Origin: Balanoglossus misakiensis
Lineage: Eukaryota; Hemichordata
NCBI GenBank assembly: GCA_040954595.2
Contig: CM082584.2
Location: 10,850,001 to 10,914,000 of the forward strand
Reading direction: 5' to 3'
DNA: 64,000 nt
Shown in pieces: positions 12,237 through 24,800 of this stretch. The translations under genes were made by a program, and so were the position numbers. The notes beneath the pieces are model-generated. The model was not told where the DNA came from and searched no databases. It worked only from the letters and a program-made list of their open reading frames with translations. Positions within the stretch are counted from its first letter, which is position 1. The number at the start of each line of letters is the position of its first letter.

Positions 12237-13949
12237 TCATGTTTCCAGCTTTCTAAAGCTTCCGGCCAATCCTGCAGAAGGATCTGCACCTTGTGACACG
12301 CCTCCCAGCGAATCAGCAGCTTTCGGGAAACCATACTGGTTGTGTTCTTCCCATTTTCTGTCTTCTTTGCACAGCTCATCGAAAAGGTCTTGCGAGGTGT
12401 AGTTGATCAGTTGCCCACCAAAGTCTGACGGCAGCATGGATGATGGAATGTATTCATGCAACGTTCCGTAGTCCTTGCCATGAAAGTGCAACTGGATATA
12501 CGAAGATAGAATATGAAAAAGGATCAAGTAAACATATACTTATATTTATGGTGTTCACTTTGCTCTAAACGCTGACTTAGAACTCCCTTCATTCATTCAT
12601 TCATTCATTCATAGGAACTAAAATACAAATTTTCCCCTTCTCAATCAGGAAAAGAAGATTATCAACTTACCCGCTTTGATAACTTCTCTGAAAGAAGAGG
12701 TTTGAAAAGCTCAAACATTGCTCCAAAAAACTCAGGCTGACGAACATAGTGACCTGCTTTAAAACGTATAGGCATGGCATTCTGTGAAGGAAACAAGTAG
12801 CTGGCAATAACATATATAGAAGAAACACACACACACACACACCAAGCCTATTAACCCCAACCCTAATGCTGACCTTCACCACCAGAGAATAGTACAGTCC
12901 GAGGTCCACTCCTTGGCACTTCAATTAATACAAATAGATTAATCTAATAGCCCCTTACTAAGAACACATCCATCATTTTCTTCGAATCTGCTGCACCAAA
13001 CTTGGTCATCATTCTGATTGATGCGCCCTCATAGTCTTCAACTGTTACAACGCCATGAACTTGAGTCTCTTCATCTTCAAGAAGCTTATCGAACAGAATC
13101 ATAAAGGCTATTGTAACAGAGTTCGCGCTGTATCGGTCCATGTCCCATTTTGCTATTAGATCAATAGATACATGTATATGTAAATCAGCATAAATTACCT
13201 AAGAAATGGGAAATTGTCTGATCGATTTTTCAAAAATCTCTGTAAAGATGTATGGATGTGTGTCTATCAATGAACTTTGTCAATTGCAAAATTGTCACTC
13301 GGTTTTTCGTAATCACAACAAATGCACATGGTAATTGGGGGCAATAATATGTTTATAAACATTATGCATATATTTGCATAAATTTACATAATACTTGTGA
13401 GTGACAGGATTGAACTCAGTACATGTACCATCTTCAGTGAAGATATTTACATAACAATCTGAGCCACGCCCATCATATGTGCAATAAGACATCATATCAG
13501 GTCCAATAAACAGCGTGAATTTTATAGGTCGTATCCTAAGGATGGCGATTACTGCACTGCTTACCTGCTCTGAAAAGTACAACAGGTCGCCCATCCTTGT
13601 CTCTTCCGGGACATACTGTCACCATTTCTGTATCGTAGATGTGTTTATAAAATGACGGTTGGTAATTGACAAACAATTCTTTGTATTTACGCCGTACCTC
13701 AAAGTGATGCAAAAGCATTTTGTATGCCCTGTCAACGTCAAATTTCTTATTTCGCAGAAATCTGACGAGGAATGCATCGTCGGGTGGCAACTTCACTTCT
13801 GGTTTTTCCTTCGCAAACTTTGCTCTCAATTCGTCAATTTTCTCATCTCGAGTCTCTGGGTTCTCGTTCAATTCCAGTCTGGCCTTTTCTAAAGTCTTCT
13901 CGCTCAGAGTGCAAACATACCTTCGGCGATCTTGCCCCATGGACGCCAT
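12237..13949 (-). CDS. CRAL-TRIO (SEC14-like) lipid-transfer protein, alpha-tocopherol-transfer/clavesin type, 4 exons
   Basis: Cytosolic carrier of a hydrophobic ligand (tocopherol, retinaldehyde or phosphoinositide in known relatives). Exons in transcription order: 13565-13949, 12959-13152, 12671-12781, 12237-12491. Phases match exactly and give 314 residues, near the family size of 280-350. Residues 1 to about 100 form the CRAL-TRIO N domain (DDAFLVRFLRNKKFDVDRA, the usual 'FLRARKFDV' helix). The lipid-binding domain follows with GRDKDGRPVVLFRA, a KWD motif, VHGVVTVEDYEG, NAMPIRFKAGHYVRQP and the closing LFKPLLSEKL / LHFHGKDYGTLHEYIP / LPSDFGG block. The tail (SQGADPSAGLAGSFRKLET) is not part of the domain. 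The start is the first ATG of the open frame (MASMGQDRRR). Ligand and exact subfamily cannot be told by eye. It shares strand with NIPBL, 1.9 kb downstream of that gene's stop. Confidence 0.92.
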
Positions 13950-15868
13950 TGCGCATAAAATTGTATTGGATATATCAAGTACGAACAGGATAACCTTCGG
14001 CCTTTATTACATGTATTACAGCTCCACAAACACGTACATCATGTAAATTTCATGTACATTATATAGACTGATTGACTGCGCATGTGCACAGTTCTCTGAA
14101 AGGGGTCAGGTCAGGTCACGCTCGGACTTTCAAAGCGAGGCTGTGGTCATGGTCTAAAGCTTCTGTGTTGCCAGAGGTTATGTTTCAACAGATGGCAGTC
14201 TTATTTCGGTTAAAAAAAAACGCTTGAGCTTTCTCTCAAAGCAGAAAGAACAGTGAATACCTTTAGAGCAATATTTACACTCTGGTGTCACAAACAAAAA
14301 GGAGCATACATGACTATAGGCAAGTTTTGTTAATAACACGGCCGATGTGTATGCATTGTGGTGTATGTGCATCTGTCATGATACAGGAAATGAAACCAGA
14401 CCCAGAAAAATCCGTAAGGTCATGAACACAACAATTTTAATGACCAATTTCTTAAAACTTTGGCAGGTGTTTACATAAAAGTGGCAGAACTTTCTCTCAA
14501 AGACTGAAAAAATTCAAAATTAAGATGCAGTATAAACTGTATAAACATGTCTCTCTTTTTCTTTAAAAACCTACTTCTATTGACATTATGAGAAGCCAAG
14601 TATTGTTATCTACAGCTAGACCTTATATTCAATAAAAATACAATGAATGCTTTCTGTGGTCTCCGACACACACAGAAAATGTGAAAAAGTGTTTTCTCTG
14701 CCAATGAAGCTAATTTGGGGGAATTAACTTGTTGTTTTCCAAATGATATTTCATTGCATAATCAACTATTTTTTTGTTTATTTTTAGAAGAATTTGACTA
14801 TTATATTACAAGAGGCATAACTCAATACACTCTTATGTATTATAAATAGTATAATAAACAATAACCTGTATATGTTTGCAGTATATTACACAATGTTGAA
14901 TGTTTCCATATTTTAGCATTATGTTTTGTTGACGTCAAATACCTAAGCTTTCAAGTAAGTGAGACAGTATATCTGGGTTTCATTTTGTACAAACTCGCTT
15001 TATGAGTGGTTCTGAATCATTTCTGTAAATTATTTGACAGGTTACTACAGATAAAGGCAGTACGAAAAACCATTCGCTGAATGTAAAATGTCTTTGTGCA
15101 ATTTTTTTATGTACAAGATCAGTTGTATGACTTCAGTTGCAAAGATGGCTAACATTTCTGTGAGGAACTGTACAGAATGTGTCACAGAGGCATATGACTG
15201 AAATATTTTTAACATGACACGCGTGTCGTAGCAGGTCCACAAATATTAAGTCAATCTGTGACTTCTTGTGGCTAGAAACTGTAGAAAATATTCCAGAAGC
15301 CTAAGCAAGTACTGATCGCCTTTTAAAAAAAACTTCAATTGTGTAGGATGTGGTGCACTGACACAGCCATTAGTGTGGTGTTGTCACTGGCAATAATCCA
15401 AAGTTGGTATGCTGTATTGAGGAACATCCCGCGCACAAGGAATGTAGTTTAAAGGAAGAAGTTTCAACACAGGTCCAATGTTTTTCAGTGATGCGTTTTA
15501 TGATCCAAAAAATCCCTCAGGCTTCTGGCTTGACTGCCTGTTATCCATCATCTCGGGAGCTTTTACAACTCCTCGAGGAGCTAACTGTATTTCATTAAAG
15601 AGTCACTATCTCAGAAATGTAGCTTTGAATCTGGACTTCATAGGTACCAGTAAGTCCTGAAGCTTTCCTGTGTTTCAACTTTGCACACTGTCAAACTGGG
15701 TTTGATGCACGCTGTTTCTTTGTGATCCACGGTGGAAGTTCCTAGGTCTACGCTCGGAAATCTGGATCGCTTGAATCGCTGTCGTCAGTATAATCCAAGG
15801 AGAAGTGAGCAGAAAGTTAAGGCAAAATACTGCAGAGAAAGAGACCAACTCAGGCTGGAAAATCATTT
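13950..15868 (-). other. NIPBL 3' UTR and CRAL-TRIO upstream region
   Basis: No coding exon is seen. A minus-strand AATAAA at 14777-14782 could end the NIPBL transcript. The part nearest 13950-14150 is the likely promoter of the CRAL-TRIO gene. Confidence 0.5.
14777..14782 (-). terminator. Candidate polyadenylation signal for NIPBL
   Basis: Reads AATAAA on the minus strand about 1.1 kb after the NIPBL stop. It is the only exact minus-strand hexamer I noticed in this interval. Confidence 0.3.
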
Positions 15869-18800
15869 TTACTTTTTTTGCAATAATGAATGATAACACT
15901 TGACATTCGATGATGCAAGTTTAAAGGATATTTTCTTTCTCTTCTTGTGTGGCTTTGGTTTTCTTCCTCGTCCAATGCTTTGGCGTGGTTTTGGTTTTGG
16001 TTTTGACTTGTGTCTTGAAGCCTGAAAATTAAGTAACTTTAATTATTTTAGAGCCCACATATGATGCAGACCTCATGAATGGTGTTGAAAATAACATTGA
16101 TGTCTTGCATAGTTTTGCTTGTTGTTTACTGTCAATCAATGTAGTGTATCCCAGTGTGATATGAAAAATGCAGAATTCTGGGGAAATTGGTCAATACAAG
16201 ACTTACCTGAAGAGGAATGACAGACATGTCTAAGCTTGTATCCATGCTGCCATTAGCTGGCGTGCGTGGCATTGCAATTCCATCAGTTGATTCGACATCA
16301 TCTCTTCCTGTGACACTGGTATCCTCCCTTCCCAGATTGCTGTTGTCATCTTTTATGCTATCCTCCTTTCCCATGTGGCTATCTTCCTTAGTGTCGTTGA
16401 CCTTTCCCGGTGTTTCCGCAGCATTGGCCCCATCCACCACTTGAGGCAGCATGTCGTGCCTATCCAGAACTACTGACAACTGCTGTGTTATCATGGGTTT
16501 TGACGTTGAAGCGTCTTGCTTGACTGCTGACTGGTCTTGACGGGGAGTTGTCTGACCAGATTCCTCAACCTCGTCATCCTCTGCTGGGTCCAATACTTCC
16601 ATCAGCTGCTTGAACTGCAAATAATGCATAAAATGTACAAGTGATATTAGAGTACTACGAGGACTCAAACTCACAACCTAACAAAGGGAGTCACAGTGAG
16701 AATTCATCGTCGTCGTCATCATCATCATCATCACCCCCACCACCAAGAGTAGCACCACCACCACATTTTGCACTCAAGGAAGAGAACACGCAGAGGTCAT
16801 GTTCTAAGTTCAATGATTCCAGTTTCCTACTCACATCCAAATATTCATTGATAATCTCCCTCTTGACCCTGTCAGACAGTGGTGCTCTGGGTACACCATC
16901 TCGCAGGTACTCTAAAGCCCTTGCTGGTTCAAACCTGACACCTTGTTTCCTGTTTAATGCCTTGTCATACACCTTAGCCGATTCTGTAGGCGAATACCTG
17001 TGTATTGTGCTGTGAAAAAAATGAACAGAATTTCAATCATTAGAACATCAATTACTCACATTCTACAGAAAGTAATACTGTGGTTCATTTTCTGAATACA
17101 CATTTATGATTTTAATTTATTATCATGACGCAAATGACACAAAGAGAGAAGAGAAATGTACCTGTCTCTGAAACCATACATATCTTTCAGATGTTGCTTG
17201 AGAACAAGAAGTACCATGCATGCTTGAGATGCTATGCAACAGTCGATCAATGCCGATGGATCTTCTGGTATCCGTGCTAGTAAAGACAAATAAACAAGAC
17301 AAAAATATTCAATACCACACAGATTCAGCTACAAATAGAATCATTGTCATCTTAACTTGGGCTTCAGATCATTTGATATCACTGTACTCACACATGAGGT
17401 TGTCCACATCTTCTTCATCCTCATCTTCTAACAGTGGATAGATCATTTGAGGAGGCTCGGGAGGCTTCTCGGGTTCGGGCGTCTTGGCTCCACTGCTGGC
17501 TCTGGATGGCGGCCTAGAAGAACTATTTGCCTCTGCTTCTTCTGGAGCAGGGGGAGGGGCAGGTTGCGGAGGGTTGCTTCTCCTGAACAAGCACTACAGA
17601 AGTAAAGACATGAAGGTTTTTTTTTCATGGATGATAACTTATACTATCAATATTCAGGAATCCTGCACGATACACCAGAAAAATATCCAAATGTTCCGTA
17701 CTATTAGGCTTATAAGCTCATAAGGTATTGAGACAAAGCTTACCTCTTTGAATGACTGTAGCAAATTGGCACCAGACACTGAGACAATTATTTCAATGTG
17801 ATGCATCATGAATAGAGGTTCGTCTTGTACAAGGTATGGATAATGGGCAAGATTGTCGGCCACGTAGACAAGTAAACCCAGTGGGTTTTTCTGGTGAGAC
17901 AACAGCAGAGCAAGATAAAAGGTGAGCAAATGAGTTGTTTATGAATACCTAAGTTAATACATTAATTCTTGACTGACAGAAATTGCACAAAGCACATATA
18001 TCAATATGATTCAATATTTGCTTCCGTACTCTTATGATGAGCATGTAAAATCAAGCGAGTAATTTCACGTTATTTCTATTTTGTTATGTATCTCTTCAAG
18101 GGAGTTTGCATTGCAGCAAATGGTCAGAGTACTTACTGCCTGTTCATCAAACAGATTGAGGAGGTTCAGCAGTAGAGCTCTTCTGTGCTGTCTGTTTGAT
18201 CGGATCAAGGTGTAAAGATGTGAACACAAACTTTGTGCATCGTCGCTTTTTATGCCCCGAATTGGTTCTGAAGGATTGGAGCAGATGAGTCTCTGCAGTC
18301 GAAAGGACATCTTTATGCCGGCAAGGGCCTTCATCTGAAAATATCACCACAACAAATTGACACGTTAAATTTATAAGCATGTGCCTCTCAGGATTAATAG
18401 ACTGTGCGTAATTCAATCAAGTCCACCGTCCATTTCAAAAAATATTACTGAATTCTGTGTCTTATATACACATATTACCTGCAAGGATCACACAATATTT
18501 TTACGCAAAAAAATAATAAAATCTTTCCATCAACCAGACTGCCTCTTACACTGGCATACTCACATGAATAAAGCCTGGGTATTTGCTGTCAATGTCCGAC
18601 AGCTGTTGGTCAGCCTTTACACAAATGTTGTGTTCTTGAAGATCTGTACCTATGGCAACTAAGTATGGCACACACTGTAATGAATGCACACAAACAGGGG
18701 ATATTAATTAAAACCCAGAAAAATATGAAATCATGTTTGGTACATACAAGTGTCGAATCGTTCTGCTTAGGAAGCAATGGCACACAGACATAGTGAGAAT

Positions 18801-21800
18801 AGTGACTTTTGCCACCACATTGATGTAAAGATGTAAGTTATTGTGAGAAAAGTGGGAATGCTTTGTAAAATTACCACAGAAAGATTGGCAATGGTGTCTT
18901 ACCTGGACAGGATGCACTAACCCTTGTCTGAGTATAAGGTGAACAACTTGTAAGGCACACATTCTCACTGAGGACTGCGAATGAAAGAACTCCTCCATCA
19001 CTACTTTGAGATATATCTGCATAACTGTACTACTCATCCTGAAATAAAAAGTCCAGCACATTAATGTGGAACACTTGCTTTATATTATAGTATTCTGCAT
19101 TCATTCTGTACCTGGTTTCATCAAATAACCACATGATGAGAACTAACATTTTTATGTGACTTACCCTGAGTGGATGTCCCCCATTTCTTTGAGATCCTCA
19201 TCTTGCCTGACCTTTTTCCCTGTAAAAAGGAACATCATATTTAACTTCGATTATATACTGTAAATGATGTTCTGTGCGAAGTTGCCAGGCCAATATTCAT
19301 TGTTGCTGTAATTCAACCATGGGGCAACATTAATATAACTTACATTCTACATCTGCTTTTCTCATTCTTTCCTCTTCGTCTGTTAGATATGTCGTTAAAT
19401 TTCTTAGCACCTAAATGGAGACACACCATATGAAAATGCATTATCATTTGAACTTATTAAAATAAAGACATTATATTTTATCAGGTCTGGTACACCCTTG
19501 TCTTCGTACACACAGTGAGAAACCAACACTGTTTGCATACAAACATAACTATACATTATTGGTACATACCTGAACTTTGAGTTTGACTGATGCATCAGGA
19601 TTGTCAAGAATTCCATTATACAAGACTTTCAACCTCCTGCCAAGCATAATTTCTGAGTGGGTGACACAGAAGAAGCCCAAGCCCTGCAGAGCTTTCAGCT
19701 GGATTTCTTGATCTTCATAGCCGACAAAATATAGCAAGACTTCTAGTACACGGTCCTTCACTGATATCTGAAGATGAAAAATAGTGTTATTAATAAATAC
19801 AGACATTTCCGGTATTGTTTCGGATTTTTAGTTTTCTGTCAAATATCAGAGCCCAAAACTCCCCAAAGTGTATATTTTCCACGTACAGAACACAACTATT
19901 AATTCATGTAGAGTATTTTCAAAACTGCAATCTCACCTTAGTGGAAGCCTTGATGTCCTTCTCAAAGTTAAAGTAGCGACAGAACAAGCCCACTGTAAAT
20001 AATGACCTGCACAATGATGGTTTATTTGCAGCTAAGGTTGCACTACCAGGGTTCTGAGTGAGTTCGTTCTTGATCCTTGAAAGAACGCCTGGTTGGGAGA
20101 AAAAATAATCTTGATTAGCTTCTGGAAAATATAGGAATGTGAAAATCACATAAACTAAGATCTGAAATATGTTTTACTTTTAGAGGGAACGCTGGGTCTA
20201 ACAGAAAACAGTGGGACACAAGGACCTACCAAAGAACTTCTGAAAACAATCCTTGACCAGCTTGTAGTTGTGAGTAACATTGTTGACAACCGATGCTAAA
20301 CAGCTAACACAACTCTGCAGCACCTGGAAACAAAAATAAATGGGCATTAAAGGTCGATGATCTTATACCCATGTGCGTAATTCCATGTGTACTAACATTA
20401 TATCCAATCCAAATGTTCTGCAAATTTTATGTTCAGGGCATTCAAATAGTGGATTGTGATAGGATGTAAGTTGAGCCCGACAGTTGAAATCAAACAAGTT
20501 AACACCTGTCTCTTACCAGCTGTCCATGCTTTATGATAAGCTTCATAAGATCCTCCTCCAGAGTAGCTAAGAAGACTTCACTAGGATGGTCCATCAGCGG
20601 CACTACCAACTCAAGTGTTTTGGCCACATTGAACAGGAGCATATAATCTCCTTGTGTCTGCAATAAAAAATACACGCTTGATCAACATCAGTGAGTTCAA
20701 TTGTTCCATACATTTTCATTTGGTGTAGTCGAAACATAATACAGATCAGAAACATTCTCTTTGCATCGCATTGAGAAAATCTTAGTTACTTACACTACAC
20801 TTGGTACTGAGGTAGGGCTGGAGAGTTGTGGCATGCGACACCAATAGTTCAGGCTTCACTTTGACAAATAGGTACAATGTCTGCATGCAGGAGACCAATC
20901 GGTGGCTGCTTGTTGGTTTGCCCTCAGCAGACAGCTCTAGACATTAGAAAAATCAACAGAAGAGTGTCAAAATAAGTACATCTGTACAGTGTTCACGCTG
21001 CAACTTACCAAAAGGCAAAATGGCTGATTCATGGCAATTTAAGTCATTTCACATGAAACTCCTAAAGTATTGAGTCTTCCAAACAGCAGGAAGTGTCATA
21101 ATGCCCCTCACACACAAAAAAACACTTGACAGAATAGAGAGTTCCTTACCGGCTGCTTTTTCTTCCAAACGCAGTACATTTTCCACCAGGCAGTCAACAA
21201 TCTGTTCACATGCCTTGTACACTGGTTTGTTCATGTGGTCTTCCTCCGTCCTAAGAAGCTGAGGTACAGGAACAAAAGCCATAAAGTAAGCTAATGTGAG
21301 AACAACGCCTCCATCCCAATCATAGAAGGCAACATGCGGTATACACTACACAAACACTTTCACTCTGGAATTTTTTACAACCACTGTTCATCGACACTTA
21401 ACACTGCTTTCTTTCTTCCAAGATCCTCCAGGGAACAATAACAAAAATAACGTAAATAATAATCATAAAACCCACGACAACTCTTGCCATTTGCAGGGCT
21501 TGCACTTGCCTTCCTTTGAGCTGCTTCTGTGCGACTCGTCCCTTCGTGAGGACCTGAGTCGGATTTAGAACCATCTGGCAACATTAAGGACTGCAATAAA
21601 TTCAGCATGGGTTATCTGACTGTTCATTTATCATCTTTTTAATTAAATTGTTAATTTTGCATTTTAAGAAATTACTGAAGGTAGTTTCTTCTTCATTACA
21701 GAACACATCAAATACATGCACTTGATTTTCATAAGAATATTTTTCAACGATATAAAATATTACCGGGTAATATATATTTAAATACTATATATATGATGAT

Positions 21801-24800
21801 CTGATTTTGTGCATTTTTATAAAGGCTTATAATTTATAACATACAGAGATGAAAATGACAGAAGAGTTTGAGAGAACAGAAGTTTGAGTGGAGAACGTTT
21901 TGATAAAATGAAAAGTTGATAGGAGGTTTAGAATTAGTATTAGTTAATACTACATTATACCCACACAGTGTTAAATGTTAGCCAGATGAAAGCAATCTTG
22001 AAGTTGTTTCTTTTTAACAGTTCGCAAAAACATTCAGTTTGCTTTCCTAAAATTTTATGTTGGACTTTAAACAGCACTGTGTTGTTACTTGGCAAACAGA
22101 CTGAGCTTTATTTTAGGAAAGCAAACTGAACATTTCTGGATTTTGAATGAACTTGAGTAAAAATGCAAGCCCTGCAGAGTGAGATGTGAAGGAATAATAC
22201 CACATGACATGATATGACATGAAGAAGAAAATGAAAACAGGTGTTTGTGATCAGCTCTTACACTTACATTACAGAGGAGTTGTTCAAACCACTCATAGCC
22301 CGAGTCCTTACAAGCCGCTACGACGTCTGTGATGTGATGAACTCTTTGGATAATCCTGGCAGAAACGCATCCTCGAATTGGAGTAAACCACATCTTCTGG
22401 AATGTTTCATTCACTAGTTTCTGTAAATGTGGCACATTCAAACAGAGAATAAGATGCTTACACTAACCAAATGCTATGAAGATTTACAAACTACGCTATT
22501 TTTATATCATGATCAACATTCTTCCAGCCCTGTAATGACACTCACTGGTCAGTTAAATTTCTTACCTTAATGCCTTCTTCATCATTGACTCTACGAATCA
22601 TCTTGACACACATTTCTGGCACCTTAGGGAAGTCTGGGTGTTCTATGCAAATATCCCGCAGTATCTTGATGACACGTTTACGGACACTAATACCAGTGTC
22701 CTGGGAGATACATTAAAAGCAAATGTCGTGATTAGGACGAACAATTCATAAATATTGGCAGGCTGGATAATTTTTCTCCACTTTTCATTTTTAAGAACTT
22801 CCCAACTATTGAAACTTGGAAGAAGACTAAGCAAAAGTACAGTTGAGCTGACTTACCCGTATCCTTTCAATCAACATATCGTAATACTGCGGAATCAGCT
22901 CTGGTTTCTTGAGGACAAACCTGCCGACCAATTCCACTGCTGCTTCTCTGACACTGGTTGAATGATCCATAAACCTTCCATGCACACCCTTCTCCATGTC
23001 AGGCTGAAACAGCACACACACACAGAAAATGTCACTTTAAAATACATTATCGTCATGGTGTTGAACTGTTTGTGAATATGCTTGGAATACAAACACACTC
23101 AGTGTTGATAGATACGTACCCTTGCAAGCATACTTGGATCAGCTTCTACAACCTGTGTTAGACATCTCACTGCCCTAGTTCGCACTGCTACTGCTTGTTC
23201 ACTGAGTACCCTCAAAATCTGCCGGATAAGAAAGAACACTTGTTAATAACATGAAGTGAAATGTACAATGATGATGTACTAACTCCAACTTCTGACCAAT
23301 TTATTGAAAGGGTCAAGACACACATGGAGACAACATTGTACAGAATTTTTGTTGTGATTATAAGGAGAGCCATTCTGTCATTGGAACAATCAAGCATGAT
23401 TTCTGTCTCTCTGATCGAGTTATGTCCACTTACCTGACTAAGATATATATCGAAACTCTGTGAGAATGGTCTGTTTGATGTGAGATACCTGGCTACCAAA
23501 GCAGCATTCTCATAAGTGAGTTTGCAATGTGATTGTCTGCAATGAAACAAAATATTAAACAAAATTAACCAAAATATTAACAACACACAGACACAGGAGT
23601 GCACACCATGCAGAAAAACAAGTCTTTTACAAGATTGTGCTACATCCAAACATGTTTGAAGATAACACAGTGAAGATAACAAATTATTTTTGTAACAAAC
23701 CAAAGAGTTAACTCTGATTCTGGCAGACAAACTGAACTTTAAATGAACACTTCTTTGTTAACAAACCACACAAAAATATAAATGCACATACCTTATTGAT
23801 GCAAACGGTCCAACCTTACATTTGATCATTGAAATGAGGAAAGACTTTCTACCCTCTGCTGACTGGAGAAGTCCTGTTGTATCCTCATCCGTTTCTTGAG
23901 ACTTGACTGTCTTCTCAACTTCACTTGTGGAATCTCTGAACCACTGTCCTATGTAAAATTGTCTTGCAAACTGCAAAGTGAAGCATGTTTTTCACATCTC
24001 TCATTTATGGCATATGTACAGTAAAAATTAAAATCTAATATATCATATGCTAGAGGATAGGGGCATGTCAAGCCACACTCCAATTTGCATTCACAGAAGA
24101 AATTTTAATGATTTTCCCCAACACAAAATATTTTCCAGTTTAAAGTCAGGAAATCTACTTACCAGTAAAGCTGGGTCGTTTTGTCCGTGGTAAGCCAAAT
24201 AATGCAACATTGCACGTTGTAGAGTTTGAACTTTGTGCCACCTTTTCTTTGAGTCTGACTTTAAAGATTTGTCGTCACTATTATCATCTTCATCATCATC
24301 ATCATCAGACATTTCACCAGTTAAAGCATTCGCCTGTTTCAGGGAGGAAAAATAATGTAAAGGTCTAGAATAAATATTAATTGGATGCTGGGTAAAACAA
24401 AATCTCTGCCAATGACCAAATCCCACTCTCCTGGATCAACAGAAATGTTCCAAGTGAAAATTAACACTGTTAACTCAGTCTCATATTCAAGCATTACTCA
24501 CATCATTGACAATTGCGTTTATTGTACTCTCATCTAATTGACTGGATACTGCATCTCTCCGAAGTCTGCTGGCTACTTGGCCTAGATAATCCAATGAAGA
24601 TACCCTCATTGTCATATCATTTGAACGATTACTGAAGTGGTGTACCTAGAAAAAAGATAACATGTTAAATCAATCAATCAATCAATCAATGTATGTATGT
24701 CAAAAATGCACTGGTTTGACACAACATATCATATCAGGGGCTTTGACATGGTATACTTACAAGCAACCTGCCAAGTAGACTTAGAAACACTTCAGCGGCA

